Below are positions 1 through 11,614 of a DNA stretch of 64,000 bases, one piece after another. Within the stretch, counting starts at the first letter, position 1. Each line of letters begins with the position of its first letter. The position numbers were made by a program, and so were the translations under genes. This DNA is from Meloidogyne chitwoodi (taxonomy: Eukaryota; Nematoda; Chromadorea; Rhabditida; Meloidogynidae). The notes under the pieces are model-generated. The model did not search any database, had not been told where the DNA came from, and saw nothing but the letters and a program-made list of their open reading frames with translations. The stretch is from positions 2,666,001-2,730,000 of the forward strand of contig JACZZP010000002.1 of assembly GCA_015183035.1 (NCBI GenBank), read 5' to 3'.

Positions 1-44
1 TTTAAAATTATTAATTTATTAAAAAATTTAAATAATTAACTTAC

Positions 45-2048
45 AAATTAGTTTGGTTCAAAAATTCATTAAATTCCTGATCCTTGGTTTTGTTGGTTTC
101 TGGGTGGCCGCAACTAAAATTAATTAAAATTATTATTTTAAATTTATTTAAATTATTTTTTTAAATTTAATTAATCAAATAAAATTAAAAAAATTAATTA
201 ATTTAAATAAAACTAACAAGCAACTATACACATCATAATCTGATGGATCGGTATAGTGGCTACAGGCGGACTAAAATTTAATAAATTAATTAATTAAAAA
301 TTAAATTAAAAATTAACTTAAAAATTAACTTAAAAATTATATTAAAAAATTAAAAATTTAATTAAAAATTATATTAAAAATTATATTAAAAAATTAAAAA
401 TTTAATTAAAAATTATATTAAAAATAATATTAAAAATTATATTAAAAAATTAAATTAAAAAATTAAATTAAAAAATTAAAAATATAATTAAAAATTATAT
501 TAAAAATTAACTTAAAAATTAAATTAAAAATTTAATTAAAAATTATATTAAAAAATTAAAAATTAAATTAAAAATTATATTAAAAATTATATTAAAAATA
601 ATTTAAAAATTATATTAAAAAATTAAATTAAAAAATTAAAAATTAAATTAAAAATTATATTAAAAATTATATTAAAAAATTAAAAATTATAGTAAAAATT
701 AAATTAAAAAATTAAATTTACCTCTTCACAATAGTCGATGGTCTGAAGGCTGATATGAACATCACGCTCATCCATCAGAGCATAATGTTCATTCCAGAAC
801 AACAAATCCTTTTCCAAAACTTCAAATCCAAGCACTTCCTCGAGACGGATTCCTTCAGTTCTGAAGGCATACCAAAAAGCCTTAGAATCCTTAATGCGTC
901 TGATTTCATCTAAAATTAAATTTTAATTTATTAAAAAATTAAATTTAATAAAATTAATTAATTAAATTAAAAAATATACCGCGAGCGGCGTCATCGTAGC
1001 TTAAGGCCTGAAGAAATTCCATCGGCATTATACCAGTGATGTTGAAATATGCCCTTAAAAAAATTTAAATTATTAATTAAATAAAGAATTTAAAATTAAT
1101 TTTTATTATTTCCAATTTATTTTTTTAAATTAATTATTTTATTGTAAACTCAATTAATAATTACACCCAAACATACTGTAAGGCTACCCAATATTTTTTA
1201 TTTAAAATCTTCTTTAAACTCTAAATTATTTTTTAAAATTAAAAAAAACTGACTGGCGACCAGCCATGTCCATAACCACCTCCAGAGCCTTCAAGTCTGC
1301 ATTGTAAAACAATGCAAATCCGTTCCACTGGTGGCGGATTCCATTTTTATTTTTTTCAAGACATTTATTATTTTTAATACATTCTTGACATAATCTTGGG
1401 GCACCTTTGACTTCACGAATTTTAAATAAACCATTAAGTTTGAATTTATAATCCACGAGGTCAGGATTTGTCAACATGCTTTCATAGCATATAAACATTC
1501 TATTAAATTTTAAAAATTAATTTATAAATTTAATTTTTATTTAATATAATTTTTTTATCCAAAATTTTTAACTATAATGTTTAAAATATTTTTAATAATT
1601 TAAATATTAATATTAAATTATATAAAAATTAATTTCCCTTACCCTGTGCATTTCGAAATGTTCCTTGCCATGGTGTTTATGGCAGAATGGCAATCCATGT
1701 TCTTTATTGGGCAACTAATAAATTTCGGTATATCAGTTGCTAAACAAGGCATAATTGGCATAGCGAGGATCGCGATGTATGCGATCATTCCAATTGCTGA
1801 ATTTCAATAATTGAAAAAAAAAATAAATTATTATAATTTTTATTATTTTTTATTCCAAAAATATGTTTAAAAATTAAATAAAATTTTTTGAAAATTTTAT
1901 TTATTAATAAATTACGTTTGAAGAATTTTCCGAGGGTTAAGAGGTTTTGTCCGATGATGAAAGATACACTTCCGGTAGCTTTCATAATCAAAAGCTTTTT
2001 CAGCAACCACATAAATAGAAGAGTAAAACAAAAATAAAAGTAGAACAT
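45..2048 (-). CDS. Unknown protein with hydrophobic N-terminus, 3' end off the window
   Basis: Eight exons join in phase on the minus strand: 2048-1916, 1796-1643, 1499-1254, 1218-1165, 1053-980, 909-722, 270-218 and 113-45. They give at least 323 residues, and the last visible donor (GTAAGT) sends the gene past the left edge. The ATG at 2048 opens a hydrophobic stretch (MFYFYFCFTLLFMWLL) and a second hydrophobic stretch follows in exon 2, so the product may be secreted or membrane-bound. The middle is richer in Cys and charged residues (for example CQECIKNNKC), and exons 7-8 carry further cysteines (SACSHY, FCGHPE). I do not recognise the family. Exons are clearly GC-richer than the introns, which supports coding. 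Exons 1-2 are odd: the intact frame is Met- and Ile-rich, while another frame looks more protein-like but carries a TGA and a TAG (see findings). The exon 3 donor could also lie 4 nt downstream. Confidence 0.6.
273..719. repeat. Low-complexity intron, AAAATTATATT-type repeats
   Basis: This 447-nt intron of the left-edge gene consists almost wholly of imperfect iterations of ttaaaaattatattaaaaa. Nearly all G and C is confined to its edges. It is the longest intron of that gene and no other signal is visible in it. Confidence 0.85.
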
Positions 2049-2119
2049 TTTAATAATATTTAACTAAAATTTATTTATTAAATTAAAACAGAATTAATTT
2101 AAATAAAAAAAGAAATAAA

Positions 2120-2376
2120 ATTCTGATTTTAAAATCAGAATATTATATTTTTTTATACTTATATTCTGATTTAAAATCAGAATATTTTATACTTATATTC
2201 TGAATAAAATCAGAATATTTTATTTTATAATTATATTCTGAATTTAAAACCAGAATATTTTATTTTTAATTATATTCTGAAATTAAAATCAGAATTATTT
2301 TTTAATTATTGCTGAATTTAAATTCAGAATTAATTTAAATAAAAATAAATAAAATTCTGAATTTTAAAAGCAGAAT
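2120..2376. repeat. Row of seven short palindromes (ATTCTGA...TCAGAAT)
   Basis: Seven imperfect palindromes of about 20-23 bp follow each other at intervals of about 33-43 bp. Each has arms of the ATTCTGA / TCAGAAT type around a TTTAAA-like centre, for example at 2120, 2163, 2196, 2233, 2274, 2309 and 2354. They lie just upstream of the start codon of the left-edge gene (2048, minus strand), so they could sit in its promoter region. Each unit could form a small hairpin. Confidence 0.8.
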
Positions 2377-3593
2377 TTAATTTTTAATTATTTTAACAGT
2401 AATATTCTACTAACTTTTATATTTATTAATTTATGGGCGTGTTATTTTAAATTAATTAATCTTTCTAATTAAAAATGTTAAAAAAATATTAAATTAATGA
2501 TTCACTTATTTTAAAGTTTTGGAATTTTTTTATATTTTTTAGTTTTATTTTTTATAACAGTAATGATGATTGGATTTAAAATGTAAAAAAACTGAACTTG
2601 TGAATTAAAAAAAGAAAAAAAAATAAAATAATAAATAAAAAAAATACGAAAAAAATTGAATATTACTGCAAAAAAAATTTTAGATTAATTTAATTAATTT
2701 TTAAGAAGATTAAAGTATCTATTTCATTTTTATTTATATTTTAAAAAGCGAATCTCTTCAGGCTTTTTTGAATTTCGTGGGTTCAATGAATGACACCTTA
2801 ATTTTATTTCTTAATTTAAAAATAAATTTTTAGAGCTGGCTAATTTTTATTTTATTTATTTTTTAATCCTTGATATTTTTATTTTATTTGGAAAATAATT
2901 TTAAATATATTTTTTTTAAATTTACATACATTCTGCAAAATAAATTTATTGTTAATGATTAAAAATTAAATTAAAAATATTTTCATACTCATAATATTTA
3001 TTAAAAAAAAATTTTTACTGTCAAAAGATTATGATCTGTAATAACAGCAAAAATATAAATTTTTTAAAAAATATTTGTTTAATTTCCAGCACTTTTTTCA
3101 ATTAAAAAATTATTTAATTTTAATGACTAATTTTTTTACATATTTTTTCACAATTTTAATAATAAAAAATTGTTTTTGCCTGCTCATGTGATTTAATAAA
3201 ATTTATAATTTAGAGATTGTTATCTAACGGAAACTAGGCAAAAAAATTGAAAAAAAAATAATTTATTTATTTATATAAGAGAGAATATTACTGTATTTAA
3301 ATTTATTAAACTTTGTTAAAGAAAGAGAGAGCGAAAGAAAAGTTTTAAAACTTTTCCTCGGTAGTGAAGCACAAAATATTAAACTTTTTTACCAATTTCT
3401 AAAAGATGCAAACATGGTCTTGTATAGTATTAGAAGTAAGCTGATGTAATTTTAATTCATATTTCTATGGATGATCAAAATCATAGAGAAAAAACTCGAG
3501 ATACAAATTTTTGAATATTTTAATAATTTTGGGTGAATTTATAGTAAATTAAATTTTTTTAACTTTTTTCCATCGTACAATTTTTAACGAAAA

Positions 3594-3690
3594 TATTATC
3601 ATTCGAAGGAGCTCGAAATTCTGAATCGAATAAGCTATTGTTGAGCCAAAAACTAAGGATCAAACTCGAGATAAAAATTTTTTTAATATG
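3594..3690 (+). repeat. Solo diverged satellite-family monomer
   Basis: The sequence reads tatcattcgaaggagctcg, then ctgaatcgaata, then actcgagataaaaattttt. This matches in order the conserved block of the large satellite at 14-40 kb (tatcattcgaaagagctcg ... gctgaatcgaatga). It is a single divergent copy about 10 kb from the array, so the family is also dispersed. Confidence 0.65.
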
Positions 3691-3693
3691 TAG

Positions 3694-3735
3694 TTGAGAG
3701 TTAAACAAAGGCAGCAGCGCAGAGTAAGTTATTTT
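3694..3735 (-). repeat. Inverted fragment of dispersed repeat R1
   Basis: The reverse complement (taacttactctgcgct, ctgcctttgtttaactc) matches the core of the repeat copies at 5346, 8816 and 11852, in the opposite orientation. Confidence 0.6.
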
Positions 3736-4173
3736 TTTCTTCTTTTTTTAAACAAACTCTCATTTATATTAAATATTTTTAAATATTATTTTTTATTTCT
3801 TTTTTAAAAAATAATTATTATTATTTTCTTATATAAATTAATTTAATGTATGTATCAGAAAGTTTACAAACATTTGTTTTCTCTAAAGTTTTCCGGAAAG
3901 TTTACAGTTCTTTGTGCTTTATTAATATATCACACTGAAACAGCGTGGCCAAATCGGCGGAACTGAAACGTCGCTTCTCCTTTAAATAATTATTTTTTAC
4001 TTTTTTATTCTCAATTTTTGTAGATTCAAAGTTCTATCAACTTTTTATTTTTAAATTAGAATATTTTTTAATTTATAAATTCAATTTTTGGGGTTATTTT
4101 GAAGAATTTAGAAAATACAAAAATTAATATTCAAATAATTATAAAAATTCAAAAAAGATGTTTATTTTTAAAT

Positions 4174-4368
4174 TTATAATATTAAAAATTATTTATTAAA
4201 TATTAAAAATTATTTATTAAATATTAAAAATTATTTATTAAATATTAAAAATTATTTATTAAATATTAAAAATTATTTATTAAATATTAAAAATTATTTA
4301 TTAAATATTAAAAATTATTTATTAAATATTAAAAATTATTTATTAAATATTAAAAATTATTTATTAAA
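4174..4368. repeat. 21-bp minisatellite, about 9 copies
   Basis: The unit attaaatattaaaaattattt repeats almost without change about nine times in direct orientation. It is intergenic, on the 3' side of the minus-strand acidic-protein gene. Confidence 0.9.
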
Positions 4369-4821
4369 AAAAGCAAATATAATTAATTAAGAAGCATTCT
4401 AGCTATAATAGTAAAGTGAAAAGGAAAGTTTTGATTAATTAAGTCCAAAGGAAAAAAGCTGCATTGATTTTTTTGTTTTTATTTTTTTTAATTTTGAAGA
4501 ATATTTTTTAGGCTTTATTTAAATATTTAATTGTTGCTTTTCAATGCAGCTTAGAAAATTGAAGCAAAAAAAGAAAAATAGGGTTCCCTTATTTTTAAAT
4601 TTGTTTTTAAATTAAATATTGGAATTCTTCTTCTCGTTGCCGAATTGCTCATGCGTTTCAGTTTCTTTCGCCGAGTCCTATAATTTTTAGAATTTTATAA
4701 TTTAAATATTTTATGAAAAATAGACCCAATCGAATTTTATTAAATTATTTAAATCCTTTCGAATCCTAACCTTCTTTGTTTAATTTTTCAGATAAAAAAT
4801 CTCGGACCTTTTAACTCAACT

Positions 4822-5810
4822 TTAAAAATCACTATTTTTATTTAAAAAAAAACTTAATTCGTCACTAGTTTCGAATTCCTCTTCTTCGTCCGATGGGTCA
4901 ACCAATGCCCCAACAATTTCCTCTAAAATTGATAATTTAATTTAATTAAAAATTTCAGTAAACATTTTAAAAAATATTAATATTCTCTAATAGAAAAACT
5001 ATTTTATTATAAAAATTTATTTATGTTTTAATCCAAAAGATTAATTAATTAATTAATTTTACCCTCTTCATAATATTCAGTTTCAAAGCTTGACGCTTTT
5101 GGTTTTTTATGAGTATTATTTTTCTCCTCTTTAACTTCATTCTTTTTATCACTTCCTTTATCTTCTTCAACTACTAAATTAAATTTATTTAAAAAAAATT
5201 TTTTTAATTTTATTTTATATTTTAAAGTGAATTAGAGGATTTTTTGAAGAATAAATTTTAGAAAAAAAATTTTTTTAATATTATTTTTTAGCAAAAATAT
5301 ATTTAACAGATCTTTAAATAATTTAAAAAAATAAAATATTAATTTAAGGGAGAGACTGTGCGAAGAGAAGAGAAAAGTAACCTACTCTGCGCTCTCTACC
5401 TTTGTTTAACTCAACTACCCTTACATTTTATTTATTTAATCATATCTTTTTTTAAAATTTAGATAAAAATATAAACTAAAATTTAAAAAATAGACTAATA
5501 AAATTAGATTTATTTAAAAATTAAAGTTTATAAAATTTGTTAAATTTAGTGCCCTAAATTTAAATTCTAAAATGAGCATATTTAAATTAAAGCAATTAAT
5601 CTACTTTTTGAAGGCTAAAAATTAGAGAATTAATAAATTTTTAATGCTGAAATGTCCAGAAATATCTTGTCTAATTTACAAATATTTTTTTTAATTTTTT
5701 ACTTTTAAATAATATTTATTACCTTTACACTCCTCATCCTTATCCTTAACAATCTCCACATTTTTAACTTCAGCAGAACTTGAATTTTTGGTATCGTTTT
5801 TAGATTCCAT
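4822..5810 (-). CDS. Small acidic, Lys/Glu-rich protein, 99 aa
   Basis: Three exons (5810-5723, 5173-5063, 4922-4822) join in phase to 300 nt, 99 residues plus stop. The protein starts MESKNDTKNSSSAEV, is rich in K, E, D, S and N throughout, and ends in an acidic stretch (DPSDEEEEFETSDE) followed by a short hydrophobic tail. There is no signal peptide, membrane segment or Cys pattern; it is probably intrinsically disordered, and its function is unknown. Intron 1 (5174-5722) contains a copy of dispersed repeat R1. A short open stretch at about 4628-4680 on the same strand (DSAKETETHEQFGN in one frame) looks coding-like and may be an alternative last exon, but I could not join it in phase. Confidence 0.6.
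5346..5560 (+). repeat. Dispersed repeat R1, copy 1
   Basis: The core is cctactctgcgctctctacc followed by tttgtttaactcaactaccc and a long AT-rich tail with tttatttaatcat. Copies in the same orientation lie at 8816-9020 and 11852-12040, and an inverted piece at 3694-3735. This copy lies in intron 1 of the acidic-protein gene. No terminal inverted repeat or coding remnant is visible, so its class is unknown. Confidence 0.75.
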
Positions 5811-7084
5811 TATTTTTTTAATTTCTTAAAAAAATTATTTAAAAATAATTAAATATATCTCTAATAAAATATTTAGGAAAATCGCTGCGATTTTTGCCTT
5901 TTTTGAATGAAATGACAAGTCTAAGTTTCCTCATTTTATAATAAATTTATTTAATTAATTTTAATTTTTTTATTAATAATAAAATAAAATTATATGTTGA
6001 TTCATAAATTTTCACATTTTTTATTTTTATATTTTAATCAAATGTTTATGGGAAAAATATTTATTAACTGCTATAATAGTTTCCGGAAATTAAATAAATA
6101 CAACAGTGATTTCAACGATTTATTAAATAAATAAATTTATTTTCTGTTAATTTTATGCCAGCTCATTATTAAATTTATTAAATAGTAAAAAATGGGTATT
6201 TTAATATTTAATGTTTTTTTATTCCTTAAATATTTTTTTTAATTTTTAAATTTTATTTTATGGGCAAAATATGTATTACAAATTTTTTCCATAATTTATA
6301 TGAATTTATAAATTTTATAATTCCCAGCAAAAATTACTCATTCCATTACTAATAAAATTAAAAAAAGTTTAAAAAAATAAAAAATTGTATTTGACCAAAT
6401 TTAAAATAAATATGATTAGTTGTCATTGGAAACGCCCAAATAAAATAATATATTTTTTTTAAATAATTAACAAAAATTTTAGTAACCGCCCATCACCAAA
6501 ATTATTATAAATAGCTGATGGATTAGTCCTAAAAATCAGTTTTGATTTCTTCATTTTTATTTTTTAAATTTATTTTATTTTATTTTGAAGAATTATTGAA
6601 GGTTTGTTCAACATAAAATTAAATTTTAAATATTCTAAATTATTTAAAATTAATATTTAATTAAATTAATTATTTAATTAAATTAATTATTTTATTAAAT
6701 TAAAATATTTATTTTTTTACCTCAGAAACAAACTGTTAAGAAAATACAATTTATAACAATTTTAAATTTATCAATTTAATTGAGTTCTCCAAGCTGATTT
6801 ATGAAAGAATTAATTAATAAAAATATTATTTAACCAAAATTAAATAAGGTAAATTTTATTATTCATCTTAAATGAATTTTTTAAATTAATTTAGTTTAAT
6901 TTTAAAAATAAAATTTAAAAATAAATGTTTAGGTTCTTAAGTGTATCTCCTAACACTATTACCATGTTTTAAATTGTGTAATTAATTTATTTATTATTAT
7001 TAAATATGGACCAATGCAAAAATGGTAGAAAATTGGTGTTTATTCTGCTTTTCTAAAAAATTGTCAAAATGTACACGTCCTGAA

Positions 7085-7184
7085 CAGTGTTGGGAAAGTT
7101 CCAGTTCCGGAACTATGAAAATTAAAAAACAAGTTCCGAAACTGGAACTAATTCCGCGGAAATTTTGGAACTTTCCCATCACTG
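7085..7184. mobile_element. Short hAT-like MITE, 100 bp
   Basis: The ends are cagtgttgggaaagttcc and the inverted form of cagtgatgggaaagttcc, an 18-bp terminal inverted repeat with one mismatch. The interior is made of further GTTCC/GGAAC repeats (agttccggaac, gttccgaaactggaac). CAGTGNTGGG ends are typical of hAT-superfamily elements. The 8 bp on each side do not match, so a target duplication is not preserved. The coding-looking stretch over it on both strands is a by-product of the palindrome. Confidence 0.6.
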
Positions 7185-8057
7185 GTTATACGTTAAAAAC
7201 AAAGAAATTAATTTTTTTGTTTAGTCCCAGTGTAGCTACTACACTGAACCAACTGACTATGATTTGTAAAGCTGCAGGTAATTTATTTTTATTTTAACCA
7301 AAATATATAAATTTTAAAGTTGTGGCTACCCTGGTGATCCCTTTATTATTTTAGAATATATTGATACGAGCTACATTTAATAATTTTTACAAATGTCTTC
7401 TTCAAGGTTAAAATTTGTTCTAAATTTTATAATTTTTAATTAGTAAATTTAATTTAATTGAAAAATCTTTTAATTAATTTAACTTTTATAATTATATTCA
7501 CTATTAGTATTTTGAGTAGTTCAAGTATTTCAGCCAACGAAAATGTTTATTTTTCAAAATCTGGCTTGTCTTCGATCTTTTTAACATAATTAGACTAAGG
7601 AAAGAAAGCCTATAGATATGGACTTTTGGATTACAATTTATGACAATTTATGAAAGAATTATTAAATTATTAAAATACAATGTCTCTACAGTCAAGAGGA
7701 TGTTTAAGAAAATGAATTTAAAATTGAATATCTTCACAATTATAAAACCAAAGTTAATATTCTTTGTTTGCACCAAACGTTTTGCTCCGATTGTCAGTTA
7801 AAAAGAGAATAATCCATTTAAAAGAATCTTAAGGGCTTTTTCTAATGTAGAGAGATGAATGAATATGAAACCTTTTTCAAAGTCTAAGGGCTTGAAATTA
7901 ATAGGCCGACCAGCGATGTAATCAAATGAAACTTTGTATTATATATTTTACAATAATTGTCAATTTAATGTCTAAAATATTGAAAGTGTAAATATAAAAC
8001 AAGTTTAATATAATTTATTATTTATGTCCTATTACTATATTATTGTATTTTATTTTG

Positions 8058-8155
8058 TTTTCCGGAAAGCTTAAGAACATTTGTGTTTTATTATTTATTT
8101 TCCGGAAAGTTTACAAATTTAGTTCTCTATAAAGTTTTCCGGAAATTCATAGTTA
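8058..8155. repeat. Cluster of three TTTTCCGGAAA motifs
   Basis: Three copies of a TTTTCCGGAAA(G) motif occur within 100 bp, one followed by TTTACAAA. The motif recurs in at least 20 non-coding places in the window (see findings). Confidence 0.75.
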
Positions 8156-8815
8156 TTTATCTCTATTAATATCATTTTGTTTTGCTTTCCTGAATTTTTG
8201 AATAAAAATTAAATATTTTACTCTTTTTTAATAACAAATCATTAAAAATTGGTAAAAAATTAATCTCAATCTATATTCTTTAGTTTAAAACCTTTAAAAC
8301 CTAAAGTTTCAAATTTAACAGAAAAATCAAAAGTCTGAAATATTGGAACAAAAATTAATTTCATGAAAAAAATTAATTTTTCAGATTTTTGAATTTTTTG
8401 TTAAAATTTAAAACTTTATGTTTTAAACTTAAGTACATTTATTATTAAATTATTCATTTTTCACAATTTAATAAATACATTGATAAGCTGTCATAAAATT
8501 AACAGCAAAATAAATTGTTTTATTTAAAAAATCGTTGAAATCATTTATTTTATTTAATATTCCCATTTCCGGAAACTAGTATCTAATAAAAATTCCCATA
8601 AAAATTTGAATAAATATAGAATACAAAATGTGAAAATATAAAATTTATGATTAACCTAATTTTATTTTATTTTTAATAAAAAATATGATATAAAATAAAA
8701 ATAAGAAATAAATTTAAGGGAAAAATTATAATTTATTTTATTAAAAAGGTATAAATTAATTTTATAGAATAAAAAAATTAATTAATTAATTAAAAAATAA
8801 AAAATATTAATATAA

Positions 8816-9020
8816 AGGAGAGAAGTCTCTGCAAAGAAGAGAGAAAAGTAACCTACTCTGCCTCTCTGCCTTTGTTTTAACTCAATTACCCTTACATATT
8901 TAATTTATTTAATCATAACTTTTTTTAAAACTTATATAAAAATATAATAAATAATTTAAAAAATAACTAATTAAAATTAGATTTATTAAAAAATAAAAGT
9001 TTATAAAATTTATAAATTTA
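8816..9020 (+). repeat. Dispersed repeat R1, copy 2
   Basis: It matches copy 1 over cctactctgcctctctgcc, tttgttttaactcaattac and the AT-rich tail. It ends about 75 bp beyond the stop codon of the minus-strand coiled-coil gene. Confidence 0.75.
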
Positions 9021-9095
9021 AGAGAAATTATAAAAAAATTAATATATAATCAATTTATTAATTTTATTTTAAAAATTCATTTTTTTCTTATTTTT

Positions 9096-9635
9096 TTACC
9101 AGATACCACCATTTTCAATTTCTTTTTTTATTAATTCTTTAGTCTCAAAATGCTTCATAAGATCATTAAGTTGTTCTTCTAACACTTTATTTCTTTTCTT
9201 TTCTTCTTCTAACTCAGCCTTTATTGCTTGGAATTTTGTTTGCAAAATTGAATTCTTAAAAAATATTCAAATAAAAAATTAATAAAAATATTCAATTAAA
9301 ATATAATTTTTATATTTTAGGGATTATTAATACCTTTTTTTCTGCTTCTTTTTTAGATTCAATCAATTTTTCTTCATAAAAAAATTTTCTTTTATCAATT
9401 TGTTTGATCAATAAGGAAATATATTCATGTTGTATCTTAACTATTTTTTCTTTTCCCTTCTGAATATTTTAAATTTTTTTAAATTAAAAAAAATTTACAT
9501 TAACTTCACTATCATAATTTTTGACATCTTTTAAAAATTAAAAATTTTTTTAATTTAAAAATAAAATTTAAATTAATCACTTAAAAGGAGGCCAATCTCA
9601 TCCTCACTTTCATCAAAGATTCCTCCACTAATCAT
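9096..9635 (-). CDS. Short coiled-coil protein, 122 aa
   Basis: Four exons (9635-9581, 9527-9499, 9459-9334, 9254-9096) join in phase to 369 nt. The protein begins with a short acidic segment (MISGGIFDESEDEIGLLL). From about residue 29 it becomes a Lys/Glu-rich, heptad-like helix with regularly spaced Leu/Ile (KAELEEEKKRNKVLEEQL), and it ends KEIENGGIW. It has no signal peptide or membrane segment, so it is probably cytoplasmic or cytoskeletal. The family is not recognised. R1 copy 2 follows immediately downstream. Confidence 0.65.
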
Positions 9636-10556
9636 TACTTCAAAAAATATTATTAATATATTTTATTAAATTTAAATTTCCAAAACTTTTCAAAAAATAT
9701 AATAAAAATGCTAAAATTAAAAAAAAGAAGTTTTTTAAATTTAAAAAATTAAATAATGATTACATAATTAATTTATACAAAAAATAATTTTATATACTTT
9801 AATTAAAAAATTAAATAATTTTTGGCAAGTTAACTAAAATTTATATTTTTAATTTCATTTAAAATAAATAATTATTCATTATATTTTTCAAGAAATTATT
9901 AAGAAGATTATTATTTTTTATTTGATATCCTTGTGAAATTAGAAAATTTTAATAATGATAAAAAGCATATATTTTAAGCAACTTAAAAAATTATATATGA
10001 ATTAATAAACTGCTTTTATATTTTTAATTTTATTTATAGTATATACGATTTTTAATAACTAGTAAAATAATTTATTTAATAAAATGAATCATTTAATGCA
10101 AATATTTTATTTATTTTACTCTAATTTTATTTAAAAATTCTTTTTTTTTTCATCATTAGAATGTTTATCCATTAAAATAAAATTTTATTAAATATAAACA
10201 TTTATAGAAAAACAAAAAAAAAATTATTTTTGTAATATGACTATCAAATTATTTTATTAGCAAAACTATTGCAATCTAGCACAATGAGTCAATTATACAA
10301 TTGATATTAACATAATAAATTAAATGTTATAGATATTTAAAAAAATGATATTTTTTTAAGTAAAGTTTAAGGTAAACTTTTAGAAAAACTATGGAATGTG
10401 ATAGGGTTATTAAAATTAAATGACTGTGAATAAATAAAAAACGTTGACAATAAAATGCGTAGCAAGTTTTTAAAAATTGTGTGATTAATAAATAAAAAAA
10501 ATTGTTTATTATTTTTAATTCATTTAAATATTTGACCATTTTATTTTTTCATTTTT
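9636..10556. other. Intergenic, nothing recognised
   Basis: AT-rich sequence without open frames of coding character on either strand. Confidence 0.5.
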
Positions 10557-10622
10557 ATCGTGGCTTTACCGTTGAATGGATTAAAGCCCTGTTTCCGAGA
10601 GCTCTCAGGATCAATCCCACCA
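10557..10622 (+). pseudogene. Degenerate tRNA-Leu-like sequence or SINE head
   Basis: This is a GC-rich island in AT-rich DNA. It contains cgtggc, tggattaaagccc, ttccgagagctctc and aggatcaatcccacc in the same order as the D arm, anticodon arm, variable arm and B box of a eukaryotic tRNA-Leu. The B-box-like part is degenerate (ggatcaatcc rather than ggttcgaatcc) and the 5' acceptor half does not pair, so it is not a functional tRNA. A related GC-rich stretch (ctgggtggggtcagcc) follows at about 10638. It may be a pseudogene or the head of a tRNA-derived SINE. Confidence 0.3.
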
Positions 10623-10832
10623 AATGTTTTTCTATTTTCTGGGTGGGGTCAGCCGCTTTAATTAAACATAGTTTATTTACTAAAAATAAATTTTTAGTTA
10701 AATTTAAACTAAAAAAAATTGTTTAATATTTTTAAAATATTTATTTTTGTTTATTAAAATAAGTTAGGCTCTTTTTAAATTTTAAAATTAAATTTAGTAG
10801 CAAGAGGATATATCGAAAAAATCAACCATCAC

Positions 10833-11161
10833 ATGTTTAATGTTTACTATGATGTTGATTTTCACCGAGTTTACAAATCGCTCTATGAACCTCCACCTAC
10901 GACATTGAAGATACCCTTTTTTTCCTTCGATGCAATTGTTTTGTATAATGAATATTTGTTTACTAGTAAGTTAAATTATTATTAGAACATCAAAAATTAA
11001 ATTATTTAGTTAAAAATGGTTCAAATAATGTCATGGATAAGTGTTGGAATTTCAGTCCAATAGATGGAGAAGATTCACTGGGAGTGCTGAATTGGTTAAA
11101 AGCACCAGATTCATTAAGATGGAAGCTTTCTAATGGTTTTAAAAATCCAAATTTTTCGTAA
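10833..11161 (+). CDS. Unknown protein fragment, last two exons
   Basis: Two exons (up to 10965, then 11010-11161) join in phase across a GTAAGT..TTTAG intron and stop with TAA. From the first ATG they give 94 residues starting MFNVYYDVDFHRVY, rich in Tyr, Trp and Phe and ending KNPNFS. The frame stays open upstream of that ATG to a good acceptor at 10797 (ATTTAG), so this may be the 3' end of a longer gene whose 5' exons I cannot find. It has no signal peptide, and the family is not recognised. It could be a gene remnant. Confidence 0.45.
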
Positions 11162-11614
11162 AGAAGAGCTTGCAAAAGAAAAAAAAATAAAATTATGTTG
11201 ATGGAATAATTTCTTTTTTTTTAATCAAACCAATTCCAATATCAAAAATTATTATTGATATTTTTATAAATTATTTAAATATTATATAAACTTTTTTTGG
11301 TAAAAAAATGCAAAATTTTTCATTAAAAATTTTTATCCTCAAATCTTTCGCGGATCCTTGTGTTTTGTTTTCCGGAATTTTTGAATAAAAATTAAATATT
11401 TTACTATTTTTAATAAAATCATAAATCATTAAAAATTGGTAAAAAATTAGTCATTCAATTTGAACTAAAACAAAAATGAAATAATTAAAAATTATAAACC
11501 ACACTCTCAACTGTCATAAATAAGTGTATTCTCAACAAAATTTAATATTATAGAAAACAATAATTCATTTTATAAAATAAAAGAATTAATTATTCAAAAA
11601 AATAAAATAATATT

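Larger units (their letters stand above)
2377..4165. other. Intergenic AT-rich stretch, repeat fragments only
   Basis: No exon with supportable splice sites was found. It holds a repeat fragment near 3110-3240 that recurs near 13430-13500 (shared tttttgc...tcat/gat...tttaataa(a)attta and ...taacggaaa), one TTTTCCGGAAAGTTTACA motif near 3890, a diverged satellite monomer at 3594-3690 and an inverted piece of a dispersed repeat at 3694-3735. Confidence 0.5.
5811..9095. other. Intergenic, MITE and repeats, no firm gene
   Basis: About 3.3 kb of AT-rich DNA. It contains the hAT-like MITE at 7085-7184, a cluster of TTCCGGAA motifs at 8058-8155 and near 8566, and R1 copy 2 at 8816-9020. A tiny two-exon reading at about 7394-7588 (+) is possible but too short to support. 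Confidence 0.5.

Noticed and set aside
2740..2830. Second tRNA-like stretch (gtgggttcaatgaatgacacc)
   Set aside because: Only a B-box-like word is visible. There is no A box or arm pairing.
4628..4680. Possible extra exon of the acidic-protein gene
   Set aside because: It looks coding-like, but I could not join it in phase to the upstream exon with a good donor. Noted in that gene's entry only.
7022..7297. Overlapping open stretches on both strands around 7.0-7.3 kb
   Set aside because: They coincide with the palindromic hAT-like MITE, and symmetric sequence gives mirror open frames. No exon signals.
7394..7588. Two-exon mini-gene MSSSSILSSSSISAN... on the plus strand
   Set aside because: It can be spliced in phase but gives only about 36 residues of low complexity. 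Not supportable.
10327..10726. Open stretches on both strands around 10.3-10.7 kb
   Set aside because: Phe/Leu/Lys-rich translation of AT-rich DNA. The only unusual part is the tRNA-like island, which is better explained as non-coding.
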